Shown here piece by piece: positions 46,309 to 58,900 of a stretch of DNA of 64,000 nt. The first letter of the stretch is position 1. The number at the start of each line of letters is the position of its first letter. The DNA is taken from contig NC_084665.1 of assembly GCF_028389875.1 (NCBI RefSeq), forward strand, positions 744,001 through 808,000, read 5' to 3'. The position numbers and the translations under genes are program-made. Below the pieces are notes generated by a model. That model had not been told where the DNA came from. It was given only the letters and a program-made list of their open reading frames with translations, and searched no databases. Source of the stretch: Rhea pennata. Lineage: Eukaryota > Chordata > Aves > Rheiformes > Rheidae.

Positions 46309-49306
46309 TGAGGAAACCTCATGTGCAGAGAAAACAGCAGTACCAGCAAAAATAAAATAAAATGAAAGATAAAAGCCCTCTTGACCCACATGTTCTTCAG
46401 CACAAGCTCAACTTTAGTCTCACTCTCTTGTTTGAGAGCATCAGCAGCATGTTTTGTCTCCTTACAAGAAGCTTCCGTCACTTTGCCAGCTGCCACACAC
46501 TCCACAGGCTTCACAGGTCCTGCAAGACGTCTTTGCAACAGGCCTTGGATAGTTAAGTCTGCGTTCAATGTGAAGAACTAAAATCTCACCCTCTCTTGTC
46601 CTTCTGCCAATCTCCAGGCCAAAGGCTTTCACCAGTAGTACCACCATTGGGTATTCCTGCCTCCCTCCTACATCACCCCCATGTCTCTCGCTCTGCAACA
46701 TCCCTTTGGCTGTGCCAGGCTGCAAATATGATTCAGCTAGAAAACAGTTTCTCAGCGAAAGGAAGTGCTGCAGAGTTTTAAGCCAGAACCAGTCGCTGAT
46801 CTGGTCTACAGCTGAGTTTCCCATTGGGTGACCTCCTAGAATCAGCATAGTGAGGGGACAAATGTCCAAAGCAGGAGGCGAGCAAGACCACGGCAGGCTG
46901 AATGGCAGCAGGATGAGCACTCCAGCAAGCCCTAGCAGTAGGGAGGAAATGGAAGAGAACGGTAATACCTTAGTCCAGAACTGTGAGGGGGGGGGGGAAT
47001 CTCTATTGTGAAACCACAACCTGAACATTTACTATCGACTTGGAATTTCAGCCCCTCAGGTTGCTAATCCCAGGCTTGGGAAAAAGCACCCAGCTTCCAG
47101 TTGGTGTGATCTGTGTCCTTCTCCAGCGGCCAGGGGTGCTCTGCTGGCTCACATCTGCCGTGCATCTGGCTCGCCCCTGCTTTTGGCACTCCACCAGCCT
47201 TGGCTAAGGTACAAGCACTTATGCATAAGTCTTAACAATAGTCAATACACCAATGTGAGCAAAACTATTCTACTAAATTGAATTGTTATCATTCCCACTA
47301 ATTTCACCTTTCATTTTAATCACATTTGTTCAGCAGACAAAGATGATTATAATGAAGAGGGATTGGCTTCACACATTAGGCGTTCCTCGTTCACTGGGCT
47401 GGTCTGGGGACATGACTCAGCCATCTCCTTGCAGTAACTGTTCCCATTAGCACTACCAAAGCTCCTGTATTCCAGCCTTTCTTAGAAAACATTTGGATGT
47501 ATTTCAAAATCCCCTTCTACCTAGAAACATCCAAGTTTGTGTTTGAGATATGAACTGTGGTACCAACGAGGCTAAAAGTCCTTCTTGCCTGTCAGTGACC
47601 AGTAGCACATGCTTGGAGAAAAAGTATAAGAAGGGATCAGGAGTAAGACTGTACCTCTCACAACAGACCTCCCACCTTCCAGTTAATTTGTGGTTTAAGG
47701 AATTCATGAGGCAAAAGCAGCATCCAGACCTCATGGTACTCCATGAAATCTTCAGACTCTGTATGAATCTGTAATAAATTAACCTCTGCATTATCTGGGG
47801 CAATGAATTGACAAATAAGTTGTTCATGGCGTGGAAAAAAAAAAAAACATGTACTTCTTTTGAAGCTTGATTTAAGCTTCCTACCTAAAGCTGGTTCCCG
47901 TTGTATTGTGGCAAACTGTGAATGATTGTTCCCTCACATCTGCCAGGATTTTACAGACCTCGTGATACATCCCACGTCCCCACTAGATATCCCTTGGCTT
48001 GATATATTCACAGGAGTCACTAAAATGGCTTTTCTGCATTTCTGATGTGCTTATTTGTATCATAAAGTAGCAAGTAGTGACTGCCCAAGTATTCCTCGCT
48101 TTGGGGGATTCTGACCTGAATCTCTGAAGGCTCCACTGTGGCCAGGGAGAGCTTTGCTTTTAAGCATTATAGGGTAAAAATGCTCTGAGAAAGGAAGTCC
48201 CAGGCCTCCCAGAGTGAGCATTCAAACACGGTGGACCAATGTCATTCATGGTGACAATTTGTTGCTCTCACACAGGAGCACTGGGAACACAGTTTCTTCT
48301 CTGCCTGTACAGCACTTGGATGCTCTAGTGAGGAGGTGCCAGTTAAAAAGCCCACAGGGAGAGGAATAATGCTGTCCTCAGAGTATGAAAAACTGCCAAA
48401 CATGAGGCCTGAACAGGGAGAAGAAACCAAACAGCTGAAGATCTGCTTTTTCCAGCTGTTTGTCCTATGCAATTTGGGCTTTCTGAGCAAGGAAAGTGCA
48501 GATCTGGAGGTCTTCATGCAATAAAAGCAGAAGATTTTTCTTGAATTCTGAAGAAATCTCCTTGTTTGTTTCTCAGAGCTGCAACCGCCCTGGCAACGCA
48601 GGTACACTCTCAAAGAAAGGCCCAGAAGATGTCCCCTCCTCAAAGACAGAGGCATCAGTGATATGGCGGCAAACACCCTTCACTTTTTCCATGGTACGAT
48701 GACAACTCCCCCGTGAACTCTCAACTCGGTGCACTTGTTGAGCCTCGCTGGCAGTTCAGCACGGGCTCGGGTAAACGAGCGCTGCCTGCAGCGGCTACCG
48801 GCCATCATTTCTGCCGTCACCCTTCGGTCACGACCGACGGGCAGCTGCGGCGCACCACGGCTTCGCCGCCACTTCTGCGCCATCCCGCCTCGCAGGGTGG
48901 GCAGTCACGCTTTCCCTCCGCCAGCCCGAGCTGCTTGAGACCCCCCTCCCCGGCAGCCGCTGCTCCCTTCCGAGAGGCTCTTCTGTATCGAAAACCATCG
49001 GAGGGGTGTTTATCTAGAAACACTGGGCGCAAAAGCCCGCAGGGCGCGGCCCGCCGCGGCAGCCCCTCACGACCGCTCTCGCCTCCTCACGACCGCCCCG
49101 GCCCCCGATCGGCCTTCTGTTGCTCTCGCCTGGGAGGCGGCGGCTCGATGCGCTCGGCGTGCATCTGGCGGGGCCTGCCCGCCTCCCCCCCCGGCCCCGC
49201 TCCCCGCCCGACCCGTCCCGTCCCGTCCCCCCAGCGGCGAGCAGGCGGCTCCGGCACGCGCTGGCAACGGCCGCCCGCGCGCCACGGGCCGGGGGGCGCG
49301 GCGGCG

Positions 49307-49402
49307 ATGTCGAGGGGCTCCCGGGTGGCGCTGGCCGTCTCCGTGGTGCTCTCGGCCCTCACCGTGACCGCCGTGCACGTCCAGCAGCGGCGGGAGAGGG
49401 AG
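49307..49402 (+). CDS. PET117: PET117 exon 1 (membrane segment)
   Basis: Codons 1-32, MSRGSRVALAV to QQRRERE, ending at GAG|GTGAGT. Start context GGCGATGTC in a CpG island. Confidence 0.94.
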
Positions 49403-52400
49403 GTGAGTGCCGCGCGCGCGCGCGCACCCCGGCCCCGCCGCGGCGGGAGGGGCGGGGGGGGAAGGGGGGGGGGTGAGCGGCGGCCCCGCCCCTGCCAACC
49501 GCCGCCAACGGCCCCTTCCCCCGGGCCACGCCCACCGCCGCCAACGGGCCCCCTCCCCGGGCCACGCCCACCACTGCTGCCACGCCCCTCCGCGGGACAC
49601 GCACCTCCCCCTCTGAGCCCCGCCCTCTCTGGGTGGCCTGAGCCCCGCCCCCTGCTGGAGCCCCGCCCCCTGCTGGAGCCCCGCCCCTGCTGGAGCCCCG
49701 CCCCGCGGCGGGGCCCCGCCCCCAGGTGCGCGGGAGCCCCGCCCCGCGGCGGGAGCCCCGCCCCGCGGCTCACGGCCGGCCTTTTGCTCGGCTCCGGAGT
49801 CCCCTTCCGCCCAAGGGCAGTACTCCCCTCAGTACTTAAAAAAACATCTAGAAGATATACACGAAAAAGCTGGGGTTTAATTACTATTATTAAAGGTCTG
49901 AAGTACTCAGAAGTTACCAAGTGCCCAAGTTCAGGTTGCTGTCCTTATCTCTGCTCAGCTGCCTGTTGCACGGGCTTTATGATACACTCCTTAAATACAG
50001 GATGAGACACCATTCTTGCCCCTCAAGACACCGTCTCTGAAAGTGCTTGAGAATGATGAAATTTCAAGGATGAGTCTCATCTGTGTAAGAAAAGGGGCAG
50101 TTTAATTTGCTACAGAAGCTGAAAAAACATCCTGAATGGAGCAGGTGCTAACAAGACAGGAAAGGTTGGTCTCTTATTTGGACTAGTGGATTGGATAACA
50201 GCTGCACATCTGTTGGACCTGGCATATATGCTGGGTGAATCCTTTAAACTCCAATTTTTGCAGGTGATTGCTAGGTAATTTAATGTACCTGCCCTGGTGG
50301 GAACATGTGCTTAATATTCATGAATGACAGCTGAAATTAATGGGAGCAGCAGTTCTAACATGTCATGTGCCACAGGACACTGAATGCTCTTAAAAAAGTC
50401 ACGCCTTGCTGTTTTAGTGAGACACCTAAAATTAAGGGATGCTTTTGACCTTAATCTTTCTTTGGTTAGTATCACTCCTGCAACTCATGGAGGGATTCTG
50501 AAAATAAATTCACATTTACAAAACATGCATATGCTGTAGAGGTAACAGACATAGAAAAGTCCACAAGGAAATGAGTAACGCCACCATCAGAGCAGGATCT
50601 GTATACTATGAAATAAATGACACTTCGGGCAATAGGCTGAACACAGGATGTGAAACTAAATCCTGAATACCCGATCAGGATCCATTCTGAGCACTACATG
50701 AGATACTAGTCCTATGGCAAAAATAATATGGGAAAAACTGGATTGTAACTCATATGCAAAAAGGTTAAGGGCACAAAAGCAACTCCGGAGTGCTGGATTG
50801 TAAGCTTTTAACTTGGAAGCTTTGAATTCTTCCAAGATGTAAAAAAAACTTTCTCTAAAAAAAGGAGTGGTCAATCAGCAAAATAATTCATATGGTTAAT
50901 GCCCTTAGGTTGGTTTCTACATCTCTGTTAATAAGGAAGAAAACAGGGACTTGCTGACCTTTGCCTTATGTCCCCATTGCTTTCTGCTGTAGTTGTTCCA
51001 ACAGACTTCCAAGCAGAACAAAAAGTTTCCCTTCCCAATTTAGTTTTTCAGAGCTTTGAAAAGCCTTGTTCAGCAGAGGTTTTTCCAATACACTGTCCTC
51101 CGCTTCATTTGCAAAATAGCATTGAATTTGGTTGCAACATCTGAGATTGCTTCTGCAACCTTCTGCCTGAGGAAGTCCTATATTTTCTGCATGCTAGATA
51201 ACTTACGGACAGTGATGGGTGGTTTTCGCTTCCATGGCTGGGAGTAATCACTGCTGTGGAGGGTATCAGTGTCACTGCTGTCAAGCTGCTGACAGACAAT
51301 TCTGCTGGGTTTCCTAGAGATGGAGGGGTCAAAGGAACAACTTGATCACTGGAAAAATCTTTTTGGAGTTTTTAGGGAACAGATCCAGTGTCCTCGTTTA
51401 AACTGATCACTGAAAATTTTGTCCCTTTCCACACCCAAAATTTAACCTGTTATTTGCTGTCCATCCTAACACAGTCTGTGTGAACTCTGGGAAGGGAAAA
51501 CAGTTTGCAGAGCTACAAGAAAGCTATCACATTGTGTGCAAGGGAGGATTAGGGGGTCTGTTTTCCCTCCCAACAACTCCCTCTACTCTCAAAACAGATA
51601 TCCGATGCCTGACTTCAGAGGTGGCTGACCTGTACATTTGGGGATGGCTTAGCAAAACAGTTCTTTACAATTATGAAGGATACCTGGAAAAGATGAGTTT
51701 GACACAGATTACATGTTTATGTTACAGGGGAATTAGAATTAGTCAAGATACTGCTGCAGCAGCATCACTCAATCACTTGATTCTTCGTTCTGAGCAATCG
51801 GTTAAGCTTTAAATCACTATTCGCAATCAGTTGGACTCAAAGCTTATTATAAAGGGGGATCAAAGCTTATATTTTATAAATGAAATCTTATTATTTTTGT
51901 AATTCTTAATGTTCAAATGGGAAATAATGGCTTCAGTTTCCAGGGACCCAATTATTTAGATAAAGAAATGAAAATAAGTAACATGGACGTTCTTCAAACC
52001 TGGTGTAGGGATTATTTCAGTTTTATCTTTATGCAGATTAACAAACTTTGGACTTTTATAATTTGATATTCCAGGTATTCATTGATTTGAGCTTACATAA
52101 ATTTATCTAAATTGCTTCAGAAAACAACAGGCCTAACCTTTGAGTATAGAAGAAGGAGAGAAGAACAACTTTTTTGTAGCTCTTTGTCATGCATGAGGCA
52201 AAAATTACAAAGGTGCCTTTTGCAAACTGTGCATTTTAGGAGGAAATGTATTCAGCATCTAGAGGACTGCAGAATAGCTGTATGTTAGGCAGGAAAAAGA
52301 TTAACATTCTTGATTCCCTCATTGTTCAGTTACACAGTATCTCTTCACATCTTTATTGTTATTAAAGAGTACTAATGATGTAATTAGTTTATGAGCTTTG

Positions 52401-53549
52401 TCTTCAGCGATTAGTAATTTGTAACCTGAATTCAGTGGTTTGAAGTGCATGGGAAAGAACTCCTTTGATTAGATTAATTTGAGAGCGTGTTGATTATTGG
52501 CTGACGTATGTGTCTGTGCATTTCTTAAACAGAACATTCCTATTTTATTCTTAACAGGACAAAACTGTGCACTTACTGATATTGTAGATGAAAATCTCTG
52601 CAAGAACTTGTCAAATAATAATCACAGGTATCTTCTAAAATAACTTCAGGATCAGTTTTCAGATAAATTAATGCAGGTGCATTTTGGCATCTTTAAAAGA
52701 TCAAATACATTATTCTTTTTTGTCATTAGGCTAAGAATTGTTCATAACTCCAGTGTCTAGTGACTAGCTGGAATTTTCTTAGAGCTTTTCAAACCCTTTT
52801 GGGGGCTTACGAGTCAGTTTGAGAACTGCTGGTTGATACTGCACATTTCCTTTTTAATGAACATTTTAGTTAAAGTTTTTTTTTTTTTTTAATTAAGTGC
52901 CTTGCTTTTTCAAGAGCTTGGCATAAGTACACTAGGAACCTTAATCAGACTTCTAGCAACATCTTACCAGGTGTTTCTTAAGAGTAAGATAAAAGCAGAA
53001 AGAAGCAGAATAAGGCAAGTGGCAATATTCCTTAAATTATTTCTGATTTGCCACCAAATTCTCTTCAAGCAAAAGAGAAGTTTTGGAGGGATTCGTTCAA
53101 TTTTCATGAAGATGATTACTGATACGTAGCACTTCTTTGCTCAATAGCTTTACCACACAGTAAGTGCACCCATCTGAAATGAATACAAATGAAGTATTTC
53201 TGTCATACTACTATCAGTTTATCAACATGAGATGTCAGCTGCTGTAGTTTTAGATTCAGACAATAAAGTGGCTATGGCTAAAGGCAGCAGAGAGCTGAAG
53301 GTCTGCAAAGGTGATATGATTAACAGTGCTGCCCGAGGGATTAGAGCCCAGGTGGAGATTGAAACAGGCTGTGATGAACTCCATCTCTTGTATTTTCAGA
53401 GGCTGCACAGAGGAGTTCTCAGAGACCTTGAGCGACTAAGTCAGAAAGAGGAAAATATTCGCCTTTTAGAAGAGCAGATCACTTTGACAAAGCAGCTCAA
53501 AGAAGAAAGAGACAAGATGCTCATGGAGAAAGGGTCCCAGCAGTCCTAG
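49307..53549 (+). CDS. PET117: Cytochrome c oxidase assembly factor PET117
   Basis: PET117 is a small mitochondrial inner-membrane protein needed for complex IV assembly; in yeast it couples this to Cox15 heme a synthesis. Exons 49307-49402 and 53400-53549 join in phase 0 to 81 aa plus TAG, exactly the human length as I recall it. Residues about 6-25 (VALAVSVVLSALTVTAVHV) are a hydrophobic membrane segment that also acts as import signal. Residues 33-81 form a charged helix, with the conserved GVLRDLERL, KEENIRLLEEQI, LTKQLKEERDKML and the C-terminal KGSQQS. The intron is 4.0 kb. The frame stays open upstream of exon 2 back to 53232, but a TTTTCAG acceptor at 53399 and homology fix the junction. 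KAT14 starts 267 bp after the stop on the same strand. Confidence 0.96.
49403..53399 (+). other. PET117 intron
   Basis: 4.0 kb. The first 400 bp are GC-rich and include a GAGCCCCGCCC minisatellite; the rest is AT-rich. The stretch around 50240-50480 is unusually complex and rich in TAATTA/ATTCATGAAT-like motifs, and could be a conserved element. Confidence 0.7.
49612..49775. repeat. GAGCCCCGCCCC minisatellite
   Basis: Eight imperfect units of about 16-20 bp, each starting GAGCCCCGCCC or close to it and followed by CTGCTG or GCGGCGG. Each unit contains an SP1-type GC box, so the array adds many potential SP1 sites 300-470 bp into the transcript. Confidence 0.88.
53400..53549 (+). CDS. PET117: PET117 exon 2 (soluble helix)
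   Basis: Codons 33-81 and TAG, beginning RLHRGVLRDLERL. Strong similarity to human PET117 after the splice. Confidence 0.97.
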   Translation, partial: RLHRGVLRDLERLSQKEENIRLLEEQITLTKQLKEERDKMLMEKGSQQS

Positions 53550-53560
53550 GCACCGTCCTG

Positions 53561-53585
53561 AGTTTGGAGTAAAGTTTGGAGTAAA
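53561..53585 (+). terminator. Duplicated AGTAAA element after PET117
   Basis: A perfect 12-bp tandem duplication of AGTTTGGAGTAA starting 12 bp after the PET117 stop. It creates two AGTAAA hexamers (53568-53573 and 53580-53585), a known weak poly(A) signal variant. No AATAAA or ATTAAA occurs between the PET117 stop and the KAT14 start. Confidence 0.4.
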
Positions 53586-53816
53586 GGCATTTGGCAAGGT
53601 TTGCTATCTGATAGCTCACAAGTAAGTGGAGGTAACCTGTGAAAGACCATTTCTTTCAGATACATTATAATACAATTCAAAAAACTATAGAGCTTCTATC
53701 TTCAGCACTTCTGCGTGTGGAGACTTGACTGGCACATGCAGTGCAGATGGTCTTATGAATGCGGGGAGGAAGGGCTCCATGTAACGTAAGCACCGTCTTC
53801 CTTTATGCGGTGAAGG

Positions 53817-54072
53817 ATGGCTAATAATGTTCACATGAGTGGGCTGCTGAGTCGCCACGATGATGAAGCGACGAGGACGTCGACCTCAGAAGGTCTGGAG
53901 GAGGGCGAGGTGGAAGGGGAGACCCTCCTGATCGTCGAGTCTGAGGATCAGGCCTCCGTGGATTTATCGCATGATCAGAGCGGAGACTCTCTGAACAGTG
54001 ACGAAGGTGATGCATCTTGGATGGAGGAGATGTCCTATTACTGTGAGAAGTGTCAGAAGTGGATACCAGCCA
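53817..54072 (+). CDS. KAT14: KAT14 first coding exon
   Basis: Codons 1-85 and one base, MANNVHMSGLLSRHDDEATR onward. Donor GCCA|GTAAGG. Upstream TTCAG near 53704 is a candidate acceptor for the 5' UTR. Confidence 0.95.
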
Positions 54073-55951
54073 GTAAGGATGTTGCTTTTATTATTTCTTG
54101 TAGCACTTCCCATTTCCAGTTTGCTTTATTGTGGTTGGTATGATCCCTCAAAATACGATGTGTGGGTCTCACTTGGCCTCAAAGTGAGGCAAGGTGGTTA
54201 TGCTATCCATTTTAAAGGATAGCTCTATTTAGCCTTATTCTGTTACTGGGAAGAAATGCTACTTTGGCATCACACAGAGCCCCGCAGCCTAAAACCATTT
54301 GTTGTGTTTGTGTGCATCAGGTACTTACACCCATGAATCATATGAGTGTACAAAACTGGCATTCCCCAGTAAAAAAAAAAAGAGGGGAGACTGTTTTTAA
54401 ACTGAAGGCAAGCAATCTAGTAAACTGAAAACAAGGGCAGGACTTTGGAAGTGTGAGCACGCTTTCAAGTTGTGTTCTTGGCATGTTAGGTGACTTTAGC
54501 CAAGTGACTGCATTTCACTCATCAGAGAGGTAAAAGATAACGACTGTTTCTATAAAGGTCTACAGATGAAAGGGTTCTGTACATGGTGTTACTTCTTCTT
54601 TATTTATTTATTATTCCTGGTTAGTTTGTCACATTCATGGAATATATGACTAAATCTCAACCTTAATGATTTCCTGATAATATGAATTTAAGTTTCATAG
54701 AGGCATGCCAAAACTTTATCAGCTAGCTTTTGGAAGCATTTGGAGCAGGTTGGATCACTTGATCTCTTCGCTACTGCTATTTGGCCTAAGTATATTTTGT
54801 TAGACTAGATGTTACTTTCCCAAATCTAAATGATTGAACCTATTATTAGATATAAACCCTACATATTGCTACGTACAGTTTGTTTGTGGCTAGAAATGGT
54901 AAGCTCTTCAGGTGGAGGTGGTGTCTGCATTGCAGATACATCAGCTACCTGTTTTGCCATTTTTAAATTCACCAAAAATTACAGGCTAGAAATCTCCTGT
55001 CAAAGGCAGGTCAGTGAATGTTTCGTTGTTAGCTTAAGGGAGCCAGCATAGTACTATTGAGATACTGTGAGGAGCAGTTAAAGGGACACATTAACTTGAA
55101 AATTATTAATTACTTTTTTTTTTTAAAAAAAAAAAGGGAGTCCAAGGTAGCATGAGATGTTGAATCTGAGAACACTTAATTTTACACTCAATTTGTTCTG
55201 TTTCACAAAGATGTTCCTCTTTCTTCTTGCTGCGTAACAAATCCAAAGAGCAGAGAAAGCTGATCACAGAGCAAGGGTAACTAGATACAAATGTGTCAAG
55301 TAAACAATCTGGAAAAGGGAAATACTGTTCTCTTTACTATTATTGTTCAGTTAAACTGATGTCAGTTGTTGCTTGTGAAAGTTGCCAACAGCCTCAGACA
55401 AATAACCTCTTTCTATGTTGAATTGCCCTCTAGAAATTCTGTTAATCTTACAAGCGTGTTTTTTCCTATCAAAGTCATAGGTGCAACTTCAATAGCCAAA
55501 TTCAGCACAATTCACTACAAAAGCAGAGCAGCCCAAACGCATTGGGAAATGCTTGATCTAGTGTCACAGTGTAGTAAAAGAGATGCAATACTTTCAGAAA
55601 ACAGTCTTTCATATGTGACTTTTCAGAAAGGCTGTAGTCTTAAATATTTCCATGATCTGTGATTTTTTTGCAATATTTATTTGTGTGTAAATTAACCCTT
55701 AGTGAATTTAGAAGTTCAGATTCATCTGCTTGTTTTTTTTTTTTTTCTTTTTTCCCCCCTTTTTTCCCATGCTCTGCTACAGAAACATGGAATTAGAACC
55801 TTTAACTTTTGGACATGTGGGCTTTTATAGCTGGCTCTGTCCCAGCAGATCACTTTCATTCAGATAAACTTGCATTCAGAGTTAGCTTTATACAGCAAAG
55901 CACATGCTGAAACACTTTGTTGATTTGGGGTTCAATGCATGAATCGTAGAC

Positions 55952-55982
<31 letters not shown>

Positions 55983-58900
55983 CTGATAATATCACTCCTT
56001 TTTTGTCCACTAAGGCCATTCTTTTGGCTCACCATCTCAAGGAAAGACGATTAACCCCTGAAAGGAGTAATAAATACCTTAAAACTCCACACCATATGTA
56101 CTTTGGTGGATCTTACAAGCTGCTATAAATAGGGATTGACAGCCTTACTTTGTTAGTGATATGTGGACATGGAAAGGGAAAAAGAGAACTGTAAAATTGC
56201 ATAGTAATTAGTGGAAAGGTGACAAGAAAGAGAAAGCTTGTATATTCTAATAGCCTGTGTGGTTGCATACCTTTTTTACAGGTCAGCTTTTTAAAGTAGA
56301 GTGGAAAAACAGTTATTTACTTAAGTGTATTGTTTCGCCTAGGGGAGCAAGAAGGTGTGAAAAATGCAGAGCAAACAGGCAAACCCTTTAGCTTTTTACA
56401 TGTGTTCAGATGTTAAGTAGGGCACCTCTTCTTAATCTCTGTGCATTTCAGTTGGTCACTGCTGATTGCTGTAGCAGTAAAATTACCCTGTACCTTAGCG
56501 AGCACAGTGAATTCTGAAACTTCTTAGGAATTGTCTGGATCACTGAACTTCAGAAAAAGACGAAACTACTTTTCTGCCTGATCTTGTAGGGAATCCAAAT
56601 ATACTTTGCAGCATTTTTCCTACAAAAGGACAAATAATTTGCTCTTTTGCCTATTTGTTGTAGGTCAACTGAGAGAACAGCTCAGCTACCTCAAAGGAGA
56701 TAACTTTTTCAGGTTTACTTGTTCTGATTGCTCAGAAGATGGGAAGGAGCAATTTGAACGGCTAAGATTAACATGGCAACAAGTAAGTAGAAATATTTGT
56801 GCCAGAAGAATAACCACAAGACTTTAAAAAATCGTTGTTTATGTTGTGCATGTGCTACCTAGAAAATGAGGATGGGGTATAGATAACAAAGACAGACATC
56901 CGTGAACTTAAGAAATTAATAAGCTAAGGATTGCCTGCATGTTAGAACTTGGCAAGTAAATTGGAAGGTAATTGTACAAACCACATTCTTCTTGTTTTGT
57001 TTTTTTTTTTTTTGTTTTGTTATTTTCATTCATGTTGCTCCTGAATTCACAGCCCTAGGCAAGTTTCGAAAAGCAAAATGCATGCAATTGGACTGCTAGG
57101 CATGTGCCATTGTTTGTGTATGGGAGTAAATGTAAAGCTAGTGATGTGGCAATATACAAATAAAAAATTAGCCAGATGCCTGAACACAAAGCTATTTTTG
57201 CTCTCTGTAATCTGAATAAGCTGTAACTTGGCTGCCTACTTGCTAGCAATAGTCCTTGCTGGTATTTACTGCTGAAAATTACTACTTCAATCACTAGCAC
57301 ACCTGAACAACCAAAATAATCTCTGAATTCTACAGCAGCCACTCTAGTACAGACACACTGGCAATTACAGTGACATCTCTCAGAAGAACTGCTCATATGA
57401 GATGCAGCTTAGTTTGGATCGAAATTAAGAATTTTTAGGGATTTGCAAAGACTCTTCCCATTTCCCTTAAAATATGAAGTTTTAAGTGTGTTAGAAATAA
57501 TGTCTCACTGTGATCGGGCTGAGGCAGACTGGTGCACATCATTTTGCTCTAACTAGGGTGCTTGTGCTCCCATTTAATTTGAAGGGACAAGGCAGTGCTG
57601 ATTGTCCCAGCATAAGGTGAATTTGATCATGCAGCGGCTGCTGCTCAGCATTAAGTGTTCACACATGCAGAATATCAGGTACTAGGTGCCGAGACATCTG
57701 TTTTCATCCTTTGGGAGAGGAGTGATGCACCATCTCATAAAAGATCATTAAAAAACCTCCAGCTCAGTGTTAGCTGTGGACAACCTGCTGACGTCTTTTA
57801 AAACAACTGTAATTGTACCTAATGAGCTTGTGCAATGTTGGGCTTCATCTTAGGGAAGCTGGTAATGTTACGGAGAGCGCTTGGACCTGGAACACCTCAG
57901 GCGAAAGGGCTGTTTCATAGTGCTCTTGCTGGTGTTATGTAGACCCAGTGTTGGCAAATCTGGCCACTTGCAGGTCTCTCCCGATATAGCATGTGGGCAT
58001 TTTCAGTAGCAACTTCTACAGTGCTTTCTCAGGGTGTCCAGCGCAGGGCTGCATAGGGGAAGAAGTTAGCATAGCAATCTCTGGCTAGCAGAACAGAATT
58101 TATTGGCCAAATTACAGATCCAGAGAGCAAAGGCTGCTAGCATTACACTCAAATGAGAGAGAATGATGTGGGGAAAGGAAAGACAAATTCAAAAACCAAC
58201 TGAGAAGAAAGTTCTCAAGTAAAGAATGTATCTTCCTAGGCTTCCAGCCACCGGAGATACTGCTGCTGGGGTAAGTCAGGTCGATGGAAGTGGTCAGACC
58301 ACCTTATTTGAATTAGGAAAAACGAGGACAGTGATTTCTGGACTTTTCGGAGTATGTGGCCTCAACAGACCCTTGTCTTTAGCCTATTGAAAAGACAAGG
58401 GTTTTTGCAGTTCTGAGACACTGTCTCACCTGAGTTTAAAGATATATAAATCTCAAGAGAAATAATTATCAAACCAAGAGGGATCAGGAGGGGCAGGAAT
58501 AGAGTACATGGAACATGAAAGCTGTCTTTATTTTCTCGTTTTGGCATCTTCAGGGATGTATTCTATGAAGCTACAGCCCATTGCTAGGAGATCATCTCCC
58601 TAAAAAAAATGTATTTGAATCCTCTATGAATAAAGTGAAGAATGAGAATATGTCCCCACTGTAAGTGGTATCCCAACAGAGGCTGTGTAATTACTGAGAG
58701 ATAATTTAAGCCTAGTTGCACTATTTCAGTTGTTTTGAGTGAACTGGTTAAATGTAATTAACAGTTTGTCTTCTGGGATTTACTCATAATGAGGTGTGAT
58801 TTTCAAACCTGTCTTTTAGTTTAGGCGTATAATAGATCAAGCTGAATTTCGTTGTGATTCATGTGAATGAGCTCTAAATGGATTATGTTTAATGAAGAGC

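Larger units (their letters stand above)
34251..49306. other. 15-kb gene-free interval, OVOL2 upstream to PET117
   Basis: No exon with protein homology was recognised here. Contents: homopolymers (A22G9 at 34593-34623, T25A25 at 34880-34929, A37 at 38944-38980), a TTTC run near 36507-36525, a 19-bp tandem duplication at 41111-41148, and GC-rich simple open frames. Several long open frames (39237-40055, 45266-45988, 46462-47028, all minus) lack recognisable domains. Developmental enhancers for OVOL2 are plausible here. Confidence 0.65.
48760..49800. promoter_or_regulatory. CpG-island promoter of PET117 and probably KAT14
   Basis: CpG-rich kilobase around the PET117 start with many GGGCGG/CCGCCC boxes and no TATA box. 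KAT14 has no island of its own at its ATG, so its non-coding first exon probably also starts here, as I recall for human. A YY1-like ATGGCGGC lies just upstream near 48664. Confidence 0.72.

Noticed and set aside
48713-50005. 430-codon open frame over the PET117 island
   Set aside because: GC-driven frame overlapping PET117 exon 1 and the minisatellite; low-complexity Pro/Arg translation with no ATG start.
53232-53399. In-frame N-terminal extension of PET117 exon 2
   Set aside because: Homology begins exactly after the TTTTCAG acceptor, and exon 1 supplies the membrane segment; the extension is open intron.
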